A stretch of 64,000 nt of DNA from Hydrangea macrophylla (GCA_033977485.1 CM066991.1:54166850-54230849), one strand, 5' to 3'. Shown: positions 35,925-47,783, numbered from the stretch's first letter. Translations and numbers: made by a program. The notes: generated by a model from the letters alone, not told the origin.

Positions 35925-38900
35925 TGTAGACACCCAATTTTGACCACACTGATAGGATTTAGGGTGGACAACGTCTTGGAGGATTCGATGATGAAAAGTA
36001 CCCCGTGGAAGGTACTGGATTCCACACAATCAGAAGATCGGACTTCGGAAAGTGACTTCAAGCTCAGAAAAGCCCTTTTCCATGGATAAATCCCGGTTTT
36101 GTCAAAATCATCTCTCAGGATTCATATTCTCTCAGGGTTATATGAACATTAAGTGTTCTAAACGCAGTATTCTAGGTATCCAGAGATTCAATTTTAAAGA
36201 AAAGTTCGAAATCGACGCACATTTGAAAGCAATTTTGGAAAAGACGTCATTTGATTTCAAAAAGACGACGAAAGTTCCGGAGGACTTCCGGACTTCAATT
36301 GGACTTCAATTCTCATTATAAAACCTCTGGAAATATTTTTATATTGAAATTCAACCTGACAGCTTTCCAACGGTACGTAAACGGACGATTTCGGACACCA
36401 AAAAGCATTTTTACAAAAATCTGGAAAAGCAGTGCGCGTGAAATTTGAAACAGAGCTTGTGGGTGACCAGAGGGACCCAAATAGTAAATGGCGGTTTTGG
36501 GTATGGGGGTGGCGGGTCCCACCATAACCGCCACTTCCATTTGTGTCCTCCACGGAGCTTTTTGAGTTCCAGACCCTTCTAGAAGCTTCCCACTGCGAGG
36601 AAATTGCCTGGAAATTGCGTTTAGGCTCCGAAATGGCCATTTTAACCCTCTTTTAAGCTCTAAAAATCCTGTTTTAACCCTGAAACTTAAGAGCTAAGTC
36701 TTCAAAACTCTATATAAGATCTCATACATCTCATATGAGAACACATCTTAACACACTAGACACTTGGAAGAGATACACTTGAATATACTTGGAGATACAA
36801 ACACACATAGAAGCACATACAAGAGAGATAAGTATACTTTGAATATACTTTCAATTTAGGTGAATTCTAGAGAGAGAAAATTATGAATTGAATTTAGATT
36901 AACTTAGGCTAATTAGACCACAATTTGAACATCAATTGCCTCCCTCAACTTCCATGGATGAGTGCTTGAAGAACACTTGAATAACACTTGAAGAAGAAGA
37001 TCTTCAAATCAATTTTGGTCTTGTAATTGAGAATCTTCCAAGAGGTAAACACTATAGTTCATCTCTAATTCCTACTTTGTATATATAGATCTATAAGATT
37101 TGGATCTAACTTAGTTCTATTTCTACTTATTAGAACACTCATCTTCTTCCTCTCATGTTCTTCACACACTCACATAGTTAGATCCAAATCTCTTTGATTT
37201 TTATTGATAATTTACAATTAGAGATTGTTTTTCACTTTGATTTTCAATTTTGGTTTCATTCTTCAATTTTAGTTTAGATTCATGCATACATGATTATATA
37301 TATATATATACATATATCTATTTTGAATTCCATGATGGTTTGGAAATATGATCTATGAGAAGGATGATTTCTATGTTCATACCTATCTCTTGATTATTCC
37401 TATTACCTAGAATTCCTATTGAATTTCATCTCCAACATGATATTTATAAGTCCCTTTGATCCTTGATCTAAAAGTTCTTCATAGAACTTGAGGGCTAAAT
37501 TGATTGGGAATCATGATAATTAAGTTGATCTATGAGTTTGATCTCTCTAATAAGCTTCAACTATCACTAAAATGTTTTCCTCACACTTTAAAATGAACTA
37601 GATAAAAATTCAGCAAAGCAGATTGGTTTTGTCCATTAGATTTGGTCCATCAAAACCCATAGTTTGATGGATTTCAAATTTTCTGGGTAAACGTTGATGA
37701 ATTAGCTTTCATCCGGTCCGTTTTGAGAGCTTTTAGGATTCATATACTATTTTTAGAAATTGTTGAGAAATCGGTTGACAGATTTGAACATCGTCTCTTT
37801 GTGCTTGAATTTCAGAAAATCTATAATAGTTATCGACGTTCCGCTTTTTGGGGATGATTCCTAACTCATATATCTATATGCCGATGTAAAATCGTGAGCA
37901 TACGATCGAGTTAGGATCGTTTTCTAAGCGTTTAAAGTTGATACAACTATTCTGGAATTTTCTAAGTTTAATTACAAATATGATTATGTATACAAAATGG
38001 TCATACCTTGATCACTCAACAACAATTGATGAATAAAACTTGGTTTAGAAATCACCTAGGATAAATGGATGAGAGATCAAAAGCTTAAATCAACTTGGTT
38101 AACATGATTCATGAACTTCTATTATACTTCTATTATGTTTTGCATTCATTTGTCAAATGATACCAAATTTCCAGAATAACAGAGTCTGTTTAAAACACTT
38201 TTTCAGAAACCTTGTGATTACAGAATGTCCATGGGTTTATTTTTATCATATACTACAATGAAATAGCTTTCTTTTGACACCAAATAGAGCTTCATATGAT
38301 TTTTGTAGATTTAATTATGATTTTTACAAGAACAGTGGACAGTCCTGATCCACTGTTCCCAAAACATTTATTTCTCAAACAATAAAATTGATATTGAGGT
38401 CCCACTTTTTGGAGAAGTTCCCTAAGACATGTATCTAACTTTCTGTAAAAGGGTTTTTATCCAGCTCATGTTTAAGACCACTTTTGATAGGATTCATTAG
38501 AGGTTGCTGAATCTGGAAATTTGATTGATGACATGTTTTCTTTGTTTATCATGCATATCATTTGTTTGCTTGTATTTTTGCAATGCTTTGGGTATTCTTT
38601 GGTGTCTTAGTGCAGAGAATTAAGTGCCTCGGACCCGGACTTCGATTTGTGGTTTGCCTCGTCTACATGTGGCTTAGTGCCCATGTATCATGTACTATCT
38701 CTATCCTTTCTCTTAGAATTTTTCTAGGTTTACAACTTTGATTTCAACGACACATTTCCTTTAGGATAAGTCTCCGTTTATATGATTATTTGTTAGAGAC
38801 ATCTTATCTAGGATTGTTGCATGATTGCATTGCACGTTTACATTCTTTTTGCTTTCGCGACTCCGCTTGAGTCAACCAATGTAAGTCTTCTCGTTCCCTT

Positions 38901-39419
38901 TACATATCATGACATTTTTACTTTATTTGCATCGGTCCCGGGCGGGACTAGCCACTGTGAGTATACTTCTCCCTTGTATTGCATGAGCATCCGCTTTCTA
39001 CTTGATTTAGTCTCTTGAAATGATTTTCATTAGATGTTTCTTTTTGCCATGTATATATCTATCTAGTATGTTTGAGGAAACAACATCTATTATGAATTAA
39101 TAACAAGGATATTTGAATCAAGGCCTACCATTCGGTAGGGCGAGGAGGGGGTGCTTTAGTCCTGCTTGGGCTCCTTCCCCTCTCGTACCAAGACCCCCGA
39201 ACCTTGTTTCTGGTAATGAAGGGCGAGTAACCTTATTCAATTTTGGGCGAGTCAAGCTTGGGTTTCCTAATTTCCGATAAAAATTAGGTGGCGACTCTTT
39301 GTCTCTAGGATCGCGTGAGGAAGTCCTAGTTTTCCCTGAAGTGTGCTCCTTGGGATCCGTCCCGGGACACTATCGAGGGAGAGCGCCAGGACCTCCTCCT
39401 CCATTCGCGACGGTCCACA
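35925..39419 (+). repeat. Tat 5' LTR
   Basis: 3495 bp, begins TGTAGACACCCAATTTT and ends CGGTCCACA. A possible TATA (CTATATAAG) is at about 36710-36718. Small open frames inside recur identically in the 3' LTR and are not genes. Confidence 0.96.
36710..36718 (+). promoter_or_regulatory. Tat LTR TATA box (candidate)
   Basis: CTATATAAG about 790 bases into the LTR, followed by a pyrimidine/purine-mixed, AC-rich stretch. It is the best TATA candidate in the first kilobase; the matching site in the 3' LTR is 17,190 bases downstream. Start site not determinable by eye. Confidence 0.5.
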
Positions 39420-39422
39420 ATC

Positions 39423-39440
39423 TGGCGACTCCACTGGGGA
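39423..39440 (+). other. Tat primer binding site
   Basis: TGGCGACTCCACTGGGGA begins three bases after the 5' LTR. This is the form typical of Tat/Ogre elements, commonly assigned to tRNA-Arg; the tRNA identity is from memory. Confidence 0.8.
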
Positions 39441-40946
39441 TTTGAACATGAAACCGATGGTTTCTTGTTCTTCGAGGGTTTGACTTGAGCCAAAGAATAT
39501 CCTTGTTATTAATTCAATAATCATGTTGTTTCTGCCTGCATTTGCACTTGCATTGTTCTTTCACCGCGACTGCTTGAGATCATTGCCTTGAATATAGAGG
39601 GCCCTCTTTCCTCTATTTGTCAAGAGTTTTGGTAGCATGTAGTCACCGTTAGCCTTGTACCGCGTGCGGTATATAGAGCCTATGTGTGAACGGCACGCCC
39701 TCGGGGAGGCGGTCAACCACACCGCTGAGCTTGCTAATGGACCCTTTATGAGACTAAAACCCGGCCTTTGCATATAGTTTCTATAGAACCCTTCAATTAG
39801 GATCTTGATTATCATCTTTGATTAGGACAATGTGATGAATTATTTGCGCTTGCCCGTAAGGGATTATGTGGATGATGAGGACGTGTATGCGAAGGCATCA
39901 TCAAACCTTGTATGGTGGATTCCTCTAGGATAGTATGGTCTTTATCCGAACATCCAATCATTATTTGAGGACAATTTTGAAAATTTTTGAAATTATAAGC
40001 ACTTCTTTGAAAAACCCCAAGTCTTTCGAAAATTCCAAGAATATCCCTTTTGAAAATTTGCTTTGAGATTCACTTTCACAAAATCTTTCCAAAATTCTCC
40101 TTAGATTTTAGAGAATTTCAAAATTCCTATTTCCAGAAATCATGATCACACTTTGATGATTCAATTTCAAATTCTCCTAGATTTTAGAGAATTTCAAAAA
40201 AAAAAAAAATTTTACTTTGGTCTTCAAGAAATCGTGATGATTCAATTTCAAAATCTTCCTCTCAGATCTTAGAATTTCAAAATTCCCACCTCAATTTTTA
40301 AGAATCATGATTTCTCACCACAAGCATTGATGGTTCAAAAATTCTTTTGAAAATTACAAATCTCCCCATCTCTTTCAAAGATTTTCATGAAAAATTTCAA
40401 TTTTCAAACCTGAACCATCAAGAATTTCAAAACTCAAAATCCTTGGATAATGATTGGATTAGTAGGGTGATTAGCATACTCAAGGAATCCTATGTGCTTA
40501 TGTGTTGATATGCTAGGTCTAAGCTAGATTAAGGTGCATTGCATTTAGATTAGATTGCATTTCATCTGCATTGCATGCACTACACGAGCATTGCATATAC
40601 GACTCACGAGTGCGACGCCTCTAATATACTTTCAAAAGAAAAGATTTGTTTTCCTCAGAATTTTGAAAGCTTGAAAAGATTTCTTTGATTTTAAGAAAAA
40701 TGTTTTTGAAAAAGGAAATGATTTTCCATTTATGATTTCCATCTTTGTAAATCCACCTTCTTATATCATTCTTTGAAAAATTCTTTTGCAATAAAGATAC
40801 CTGATTATTTGAAAATCCCTAAATAAACCAGATAAGAAAAGATAGGACCGAAAAGTTGTACTCCTTTCTGGGTCAGAGCTCCGAACAGCCGTTTGATCAG
40901 ATCAGGGTTAGAAGAAGGAACAGCCGAGTCGACTAGGGTTGAAGAT
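39441..40946 (+). other. Tat 5' untranslated region
   Basis: About 1.5 kb without a convincing ORF. 39980-40440 is AT-rich with a degenerate, repeated AGAATTTCAAAATTCC-like motif and a poly-A run at about 40197-40209. Long 5' leaders are usual in Tat/Ogre. Confidence 0.75.
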
Positions 40947-42749
40947 ATGACATACGAAGCGGATATGGAAGCCAGATTGGCCGCAATGCAAGCTGCCTTG
41001 GATCAGAACAGGGAGCAGAATCGAGAACAACTTGCCACTATGATGAGAATGATTGAGCAGCTAACTAATCCACCACCACCACCTCCAGAGCATCATGAAG
41101 AAGAAGATTTTGGGGAGACAGTTCAACCAAAGGTTCAGCTAGATCAGGAAATTCAGGACAAGTTGGCCAAGATCGACAAACTAGAGAGTGTGATCAGAAA
41201 GAGCAAAGGGGTGGATGAGTATTTGTTCGATGTTGAAGGGTTGTGTGACGCTCCAAAAACCAAACTCCCAGAGAAGTTTAAGATGCCGCATATTGAATTT
41301 TTCAATGGAACTGGAAATCCGAAGAGCTATCTGAGGCTTTATGTAGGAACTTTGCAGCCTATGGGCATTGAATCTGACCTCTTCGCTCTATTGTTTCCAA
41401 GAGTTTTGAGTGGAGCAGCACTTTCATGGTACTTGACGTTGGAACCAGCCATAACCAGAGATTGGGAGGCATTGGCCAAAGCTTTCGTGGCTCAATATTC
41501 ATATAACCAGTTGTTTGATGTAACTGCAAGAGATCTAGAAACCACCCGACAAGAGTATAGGGAATCCTTCGCAGGTTTCCTTACTCGTTGGAGAGCTAAA
41601 GCTGCTCAAATGACTAGCAGGCCAGCAGAAAAAGATCAGGTCCGAATGATCATCAAGAATCTACAGCCCGAATACTTGGAAAGGCTAGAATTTCAGTCCA
41701 TTGTGAGTTTCGAACAGCTGTTTGATGTGGGAACTTTGATAGAAGATGCCATTAGAGATGGAAAGATCAAGAAAGAAAACACGAGCAATCGATACAGAAA
41801 GACAGAAAGGCCAGTCTATCATCAGTCTGCTGACGTCAACACACTATCTCCTCAGCCTTTTCAGAAAGAGCGTCGAAGTATGGCTAATGCAAGAGGAAGT
41901 CAAAATCAGAAACAGTCGAGAGAGAAAAGAGAATTTTCCGACTTGGGGATGCCACTAAGCACCGCACTTGAAAGAATGATAGAAAAAGGGTACTTGCAGA
42001 AATTGGATCCTAAACCAGAGCCAAATCCACTTCCACCGGGTTTCAAAACAGAGTTCTTTTGTGACTTTCATCAAGGCCGTGGACATAGCACAGATAGATG
42101 CTGGAGACTTCGCCATGAAATTGAAGACTTGATTGAAAAAGGGGTCATCTCCCCTCCTCCCTCTCAGCCAAATGTTCAGAAGAATCCTCTCCCTAATCAT
42201 AAGGGGAACATGCCAAATGTTAACTTTGTAGAAGAAGGATCTCAGATTTATAACCCAAAGATCTACATCACATCCTCGAATCAACCAGCTATGGATGTTC
42301 AACTTCCGGAAGACGCTGCAATTTGCATCTTGAGGAATATGGAAGAGGAAGAATGGGTCGAAGAAGCACTGGCTTTTGAAGAAGAAATAGCCAACGGAAA
42401 TCTTACGATTGAATGGTGGGATCCCGATGCCATCACCGACGACTCGATCTGGTATGAGGAAGAAAAGCCCATAGAAGCAGTCACCGAGAAACAAAGCACT
42501 GAGCCGATAGAAGAATTGCTAAAGCCTGTCGAGAACCTTGAAATCAAAGATGACGATCTTATTGCAATGATGGAAGAAGAAGAAGATTGGTGGTATGATG
42601 ATGAGGATGATTCCGTTAATAATACCATAATCCCCGATGATTCTGTTTGGAAAATCACTGTTGGCACCGAAAAGTTAGCCAAAGAACTTGAGTCTATCTG
42701 GATCACCAATGAAGCAAACCACTTGACCCGTTCCGGACGTCATTTCTAG
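40947..42749 (+). CDS. Tat Gag (about 600 aa)
   Basis: Capsid-nucleocapsid protein. The first in-frame ATG is 40947; the open frame extends upstream to about 40893 without an ATG. An N-terminal coiled-coil segment (LAAMQAALDQNREQN) and Pro/Glu-rich linker precede the retrotransposon gag domain (about 41270-41750; motifs FNGTGNPKSYLR, LSGAALSWYLTL). A zinc-binding stretch CDFHQGRGHSTDRC (about 42060-42102) has the C-x2-H-x4-H-x4-C form usual in Tat Gag. The C-terminus is very acidic and ends LTRSGRHF at TAG 42747-42749. The frame continues directly into pro-pol, so Gag and Gag-Pol differ only by that stop. Confidence 0.92.
   Translation: MTYEADMEARLAAMQAALDQNREQNREQLATMMRMIEQLTNPPPPPPEHHEEEDFGETVQPKVQLDQEIQDKLAKIDKLESVIRKSKGVDEYLFDVEGLCDAPKTKLPEKFKMPHIEFFNGTGNPKSYLRLYVGTLQPMGIESDLFALLFPRVLSGAALSWYLTLEPAITRDWEALAKAFVAQYSYNQLFDVTARDLETTRQEYRESFAGFLTRWRAKAAQMTSRPAEKDQVRMIIKNLQPEYLERLEFQSIVSFEQLFDVGTLIEDAIRDGKIKKENTSNRYRKTERPVYHQSADVNTLSPQPFQKERRSMANARGSQNQKQSREKREFSDLGMPLSTALERMIEKGYLQKLDPKPEPNPLPPGFKTEFFCDFHQGRGHSTDRCWRLRHEIEDLIEKGVISPPPSQPNVQKNPLPNHKGNMPNVNFVEEGSQIYNPKIYITSSNQPAMDVQLPEDAAICILRNMEEEEWVEEALAFEEEIANGNLTIEWWDPDAITDDSIWYEEEKPIEAVTEKQSTEPIEELLKPVENLEIKDDDLIAMMEEEEDWWYDDEDDSVNNTIIPDDSVWKITVGTEKLAKELESIWITNEANHLTRSGRHF
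42747..42749 (+). other. In-frame UAG between Tat gag and pol
   Basis: TTC TAG CCT. It is the only stop between 40893 and 47781 in this frame. Either programmed readthrough or a recent point mutation of a sense codon. Confidence 0.85.
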
Positions 42750-45700
42750 CCTCATGAGTTAGAAAATCGTAATGAGAAAGAAGTCGTCAAAACAAAAGAG
42801 GCTGGTAAAGGAGCCGTGAGCGAAGAAGAAGATGAAATCTTAAAGCAATTGAAGAAAACAAAAGCTTGGATCTCAGTATGGGGATTACTTATGACCTCTC
42901 ACAAACACAGGCAGGCCATGCTCGATACTCTCAATCGTTTGGATGTTTCTGTCAATACTACTCCCGAAGATCTAGTAAACATGATCTCTTCAAAGCCTTG
43001 TAAGCCTGTAATCACATTCACAGATGAAGATTTACCGCCGGAAGGGGCACACCACAACAGAGCTCTCTACATCACTGTACATTGCCTGGGGAATAGAGTA
43101 CCGGTCTGCTTGGTAGATAATGGGTCAGCCTTGAATGTATGTCCTCTCCAAACAGCTCTCAGAATGGGGTTGTCTATTTCAGAACTCTTGCCATCAACAC
43201 AAACTGTGAGGGCCTATGATAACACCAAAAGGGCCATTGTGGGAATGATTAAGTTGAAAATTGAAGTCGGGCCATTAAACAAAGAAGCTGATTTCCAAGT
43301 GATTGATATTCCGGCTAGCTTTAATCTGCTATTGGGACGTCCGTGGTTACATGTGAATGATGCAGTCGCCTCCACTCTCCACCAGAAAGTCAAGTTCATC
43401 TGGAAAGAGGATGTGGTAACAATCTTTGGGGATAGCTGGATCAAAGAAGAAGGGACAAGCCATGGTCCTGTGCTAGAAGTCCAAACACCGGAAGAAGAAA
43501 ATGAATTAGGAGGATTCAACTTTGTGGGAATGATAAATGAAGGAGCTAAGAAAAAGAAATCCGTTTGGGATCGACTCAGCTATGAGAAGAAACTTCCTGA
43601 TGCATCTGTCTGGGGCGAAGAAATCACTCCGATCAAGAAAAAGAAGCCGTTCATCACCGGACGCGAATATAGAAAGATGTTCGAGAAGGGAAACCCGGTT
43701 GCCAAAGATCTACAAGAAGAAGTGGGACAGAATTGGATCCCTGAAGTCATGCCATTGTACTTTGACCAGTATGCCAATCCTAAAGTGGCTCATATGGTGC
43801 GGAAGATGAACTATTTTCCTGGAATGGGACTAGGTCGTCGTCAACAAGGAATAACTGAACCACCGAACTTCCACGAACAGAAAGATAAATCTGGGCTTGG
43901 GTATCAATTGACTGAAGAAGATAAAAAGAAGATGACAAAAGGAAAAGGGCCGATGGTTGTTTCTGGGCCAAGAATCCTGAACGGATACTTCGTGAAAGAA
44001 GGCGATGACTTTCCCTTCTGTGGGTTCTCTGAACCATGGTATGATCCGGCTACCAAGAACATTAAGCCTGGATTTGAGATTTTCTTCAAACATGAGTTCT
44101 CCGACTATGAGGATCCGTTCTTGTATACTCCGCCTATCAAGAAAGAAAGGAAGGACTGGGCTGAGCTGATGACAAGTGATGATTTGAACATGCTAATGGA
44201 TGAAGAGCTGAACATGCTGATGGATGCCGAAGAAGCACTGGGAAATGTGAAAGAAATCAAGCCAATAGAGGGAGCTCTGAACAATTGGGTGATAGAATCG
44301 GAAGTCAACAAATCCCCTCCCCCATTTCCCCGGAAGTCTGTAAAGGCCAATATGAGCCATGATGTTGAGTCTGCTTTTGCTTTTGATGTACCCAAAAATG
44401 TTAATGAAATGAACGAGGATTTTGCTTACTCTTCTGTGTCTGATGATCTTGATTTTGAAATTTCTGAGGATTTGCAAAGATTAATTGAAAATGAAAATGA
44501 ATCTGCATGCAAGATTATTGAAGAAACTTTGATAATAAACTTGGATAATGAAGATAATCCACAAAATGTTCATATTGGCACCACGCTCACTTCACAAGAA
44601 AGCAATGAACTAATCAACTTATTAAAAGAATTTAAAGATGTTTTCGCTTGGTCCTACCAAGATATGCCAGGCATCGATCCAGAGATTGTCCAACACCACA
44701 TCCCTCTCTTTCCAAATTCAAAACCTGTTAAGCAAAAGTTGAGACGCATGAGACCCGAATGGACTTTGAAGATCAAAGAAGAAGTTGAGAAACAATTGAA
44801 AGCTGGATTCCTGATGGTAACCCAATATCCGGAATGGATAGCCAATATAGTTCCTGTGCCAAAGAAGGATGGAAGGATCCGTGTATGTGTTGACTTCAGA
44901 GATCTAAACAAGGCTAGTCCTAAGGATGATTTTCCGCTTCCACACATAGATGTTCTGGTAGATAGCACCGCGGGGCATGAGTTGTTATCATTCATGGATG
45001 GTTTCTCAGGGTACAATCAGATTTTAATGGCACCCGAAGACAGAGAAAAGACTACATTCACAACTCACTGGGGGACGTATTGCTACCGAGTAATGCCATT
45101 TGGGTTAAAGAATGCCGGAGCGACCTATCAGAGAGCTGCTACTACTTTGTTACATGACATGATCCATAAAGAGGTAGAAGTTTATGTGGATGATATGATT
45201 GTTAAGTCCAAAGAAAGAAGTGGGCATTTAACAGCACTCGCCAAGTTCTTTGAAAGATTAAGGAAATACAGAATGAGATTGAATCCACAGAAGTGTACTT
45301 TTGGAGTTACCACCGGAAAGCTGCTGGGATTTCTCATCACACAGAGAGGAATTGAGGTTGACCCCACAAAGATCAAGGCTATTATGGATATGCCGCCTCC
45401 GACAAATGAAAAGGAAGTAAGAGGATTTCTGGGAAGAATCCAATTCATCAGCCGCTTCATATCTAAGCTCACTGCTACTTGCGATCCGCTTTTCAGCTTG
45501 TTGAGAAAAGGGAAGAAATTCGAATGGGACAATCAATGTCAAGAAGCTTTTGACAAGATCAAGGCTTATTTATCAAACCCACCGGTTCTTTCACCCCCGA
45601 AGTCAGGGAAGCCTTTGCTGTTGTACTTATCCGTGTCAGAGAATGCTATGGGATGCATGTTAGCCCAAGAAGGAGATGAAGGGCGTACAGAGAAAGCCAT

Positions 45701-47783
45701 TTACTACTTAAGTAAAAGGATGACTGGATACGAATTGAAGTATTCTCCGTTAGAAAAGACATGTTGGGCTTTGGTTTGGGCCACTCGTCGTCTGAGGCAT
45801 TATATGTTGGCCTTCCCTGTTGTTTTAATCTCCCGAATGGATCCTTTGAAGTACCTATTTGAAAAACCAGCATTGACCGGAAGAATCTCCCGATGGACAT
45901 TGATGCTATCTGAGTTTGACTTGATACATGCTACGAGTAAATCTGTTAAAGGAAGGGCTGTCGCAGAACATTTAGCAGAACATCCGATAAATCTGGAAAA
46001 CGAAGGAGAGTTCATGTTCCCTGACGAAGGATTGATGGAATTAAAAGAAGATGTGTGGAAAATGTATTTTGATGGAGCTGCAAACCAGAAAGGATATGGA
46101 GTGGGGATCATCCTTGTATCCCCTGAAGGAGCACATACCCCGTTCTCTATTAAGCTGAAGTACACTTCCACCAACAACACTGCTGAGTATGAAGCTTGTA
46201 TCTTGGGGCTAGAAGCCGCATTGACTTTGGAGGTAAGGAAACTTGATGTATTCGGGGATTCCAATTTGATCATATCCCAAGTTCGAGGAGATTGGAAAGT
46301 CAAGGAAGAGAAGTTAAAACCCTATCATGAGTATCTTGATTCTTTACGAACTCGTTTCTTGCATATCACGTTCTTCTACCTGCCTCGAGAAGAAAATCAG
46401 CTAGCAGACTCTTTGGCTACTTTAGCGTCAATGATTGAGATTCCTGTGGGGATAAAGCTAACTCCTTTGATGATTGAACAAAGGGAAAAGCCGTCTTATG
46501 AGATGATTGGGGAAATAGAAGAAGCAGAAGAACTTCCGTGGTACACCGACGTGTGGAACTTCATTGAAAATGGGGAATATCCGGAAAGCGCCTCCGAGAA
46601 AGACAAGAGAGCCATAAGAAGATTCTCGGCTCAGTTCATGATTTGTGGTGGAAGTCTATCGAAGAGATCTTACAATGGATTCAACTTGACATGTCTATAT
46701 GGAAACAGTGCGAGAAAGATGATGGAGCAAATTCACGAAGGGGTGTGTAGTCCTCATATGAGTGGACACATGTTAGCTAAGAAGATCATCCGACAAGGAT
46801 ATTATTGGACTACTATGGACAAGGACTGCTATGAATATGTCAGAAAATGTCACAAATGTCAGATCCATGCCAATATGAAGTATGTGCCGCCGTCACTGCT
46901 ATACAACATGACTACCCCTTGGCCATTCTCAGTTTGGGGAATAGATGTTATTGGAGAAGTAACCCCGAAGGCGTCTAATGGGCATCAATACATCCTGGTA
47001 GCAATTGATTATTTCACAAAATGGGTGGAAGCAGAGTCTTATGCGACATTGAAGGCTAAAGATGTGGCCAGATTTATCAGAAGAAATATAATCTGCCGAT
47101 ACGGGGTCCCTCATGAGTTGATATCCGATCATGGCAGTCACTTCCAGAAAGAGGTTTTGGATCTACTAGAAGAATACAAGATCATGCACCACATGTCAGC
47201 GCCGTATAGGCCACAAACAAATGGGGCAGTTGAAGCAGCTAATAAGAATTTGAAGACGATCCTAAGAAAGATGACTGATACATACCGAGATTGGCATGAG
47301 AAGTTACCGTATGCACTGTGGGGATACAGAACATCTATCCGAACATCTACAGGAGCCACTCCTTATTCATTGGCTTACGGAATGGAAGCAGTACTCCCAG
47401 TTGAAATAGAACTACCATCTTTGAGAGTTGTGGCAGAATCCGAGATTCCAGAATTTGATTGGCTAAGAGATAGATATGAGGAGCTAATGTTACTTGATGA
47501 GAAAAGGTTGGCCGCAATTGATCATGTGCATGTGTATCAGAGAAGAATAGCTCGAGCATTCAACAAGAAGGTCCGTCCAAGAAAACTTGAGGAAGGCGAC
47601 CTTGTGCTTAAAGCCTTAAAAGCACCCGTTTTCGATCCTAGAGGGAAATTCAAGCCAAATTGGGTTGGCCCATACGTCATCAAGAAGCTTCTCTCTGGAG
47701 GAGCGGCATACCTGATGGATCTAGATGGAGTTGAGTTCAATCAGCCAATCAACATTGACCGTCTCAAGAGATACTATGCTTAA
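42750..47783 (+). CDS. Tat Pro-Pol: protease, G-patch, RT, RNase H, archaeal-type RNase H, integrase
   Basis: About 1677 codons open in the gag frame, with no ATG near the start (first conspicuous candidate GTG 42816), so it depends on the UAG at 42747 being read through or being a mutation. Order: aspartic protease LVDNGSALNV (Asp at 43116-43118); G-patch-like stretch MVRKMNYFPGMGLGRRQQG (from 43794); RT with FMDGFSGYNQI and YVDD (45183-45194); first RNase H; second, archaeal-type RNase H beginning MYFDGAANQKGYG (Asp 46071-46073), the mark of Tat; integrase with H-H-C-C domain (about 46735-46865) and catalytic Asp 46944, Asp 47127 and Glu 47232 (34 residues between the last two). All key residues present. 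Replicates and integrates the element. Confidence 0.93.
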   Translation, partial: PHELENRNEKEVVKTKEAGKGAVSEEEDEILKQLKKTKAWISVWGLLMTSHKHRQAMLDTLNRLDVSVNTTPEDLVNMISSKPCKPVITFTDEDLPPEGAHHNRALYITVHCLGNRVPVCLVDNGSALNVCPLQTALRMGLSISELLPSTQTVRAYDNTKRAIVGMIKLKIEVGPLNKEADFQVIDIPASFNLLLGRPWLHVNDAVASTLHQKVKFIWKEDVVTIFGDSWIKEEGTSHGPVLEVQTPEEENELGGFNFVGMINEGAKKKKSVWDRLSYEKKLPDASVWGEEITPIKKKKPFITGREYRKMFEKGNPVAKDLQEEVGQNWIPEVMPLYFDQYANPKVAHMVRKMNYFPGMGLGRRQQGITEPPNFHEQKDKSGLGYQLTEEDKKKMTKGKGPMVVSGPRILNGYFVKEGDDFPFCGFSEPWYDPATKNIKPGFEIFFKHEFSDYEDPFLYTPPIKKERKDWAELMTSDDLNMLMDEELNMLMDAEEALGNVKEIKPIEGALNNWVIESEVNKSPPPFPRKSVKANMSHDVESAFAFDVPKNVNEMNEDFAYSSVSDDLDFEISEDLQRLIENENESACKIIEETLIINLDNEDNPQNVHIGTTLTSQESNELINLLKEFKDVFAWSYQDMPGIDPEIVQHHIPLFPNSKPVKQKLRRMRPEWTLKIKEEVEKQLKAGFLMVTQYPEWIANIVPVPKKDGRIRVCVDFRDLNKASPKDDFPLPHIDVLVDSTAGHELLSFMDGFSGYNQILMAPEDREKTTFTTHWGTYCYRVMPFGLKNAGATYQRAATTLLHDMIHKEVEVYVDDMIVKSKERSGHLTALAKFFERLRKYRMRLNPQKCTFGVTTGKLLGFLITQRGIEVDPTKIKAIMDMPPPTNEKEVRGFLGRIQFISRFISKLTATCDPLFSLLRKGKKFEWDNQCQEAFDKIKAYLSNPPVLSPPKSGKPLLLYLSVSENAMGCMLAQEGDEGRTEKAIYYLSKRMTGYELKYSPLEKTCWALVWATRRLRHYMLAFPVVLISRMDPLKYLFEKPALTGRISRWTLMLSEFDLIHATSKSVKGRAVAEHLAEHPINLENEGEFMFPDEGLMELKEDVWKMYFDGAANQKGYGVGIILVSPEGAHTPFSIKLKYTSTNNTAEYEACILGLEAALTLEVRKLDVFGDSNLIISQVRGDWKVKEEKLKPYHEYLDSLRTRFLHITFFYLPREENQLADSLATLASMIEIPVGIKLTPLMIEQREKPSYEMIGEIEEAEELPWYTDVWNFIENGEYPESASEKDKRAIRRFSAQFMICGGSLSKRSYNGFNLTCLYGNSARKMMEQIHEGVCSPHMSGHMLAKKIIRQGYYWTTMDKDCYEYVRKCHKCQIHANMKYVPPSLLYNMTTPWPFSVWGIDVIGEVTPKASNGHQYILVAIDYFTKWVEAESYATLKAKDVARFIRRNIICRYGVPHELISDHGSHFQKEVLDLLEEYKIMHHMSAPYRPQTNGAVEAANKNLKTILRKMTDTYRDWHEKLPYALWGYRTSIRTSTGATPYSLAYGMEAVLPVEIELPSLRVVAESEIPEFDWLRDRYEELMLLDEKRLAAIDHVHVYQRRIARAFNKKVRPRKLEEGDLVLKALKAPVFDPRGKFKPNWVGPYVIKKLLSGGAAYLMDLDGVEFNQPINIDRLKRYYA

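Noticed and set aside
36052..36640. Small frames in the Tat LTR (89 and 127 codons), identical at 53242-53830
   Set aside because: LTR sequence duplicated by the element; no start context or domain.
38821..39018. Frame reading like a short membrane protein
   Set aside because: Lies in the Tat LTR and recurs unchanged at 56011-56208.
41955..42709. Antisense frames of 136-179 codons over Tat gag
   Set aside because: Shadow frames opposite an acidic, GAA/GAT-rich coding region; Ser-rich translation is expected and no splice or domain support exists.
45182..46303. Antisense frames over Tat RT and RNase H
   Set aside because: The sense strand carries well-conserved enzyme motifs; the antisense translations show no domain.
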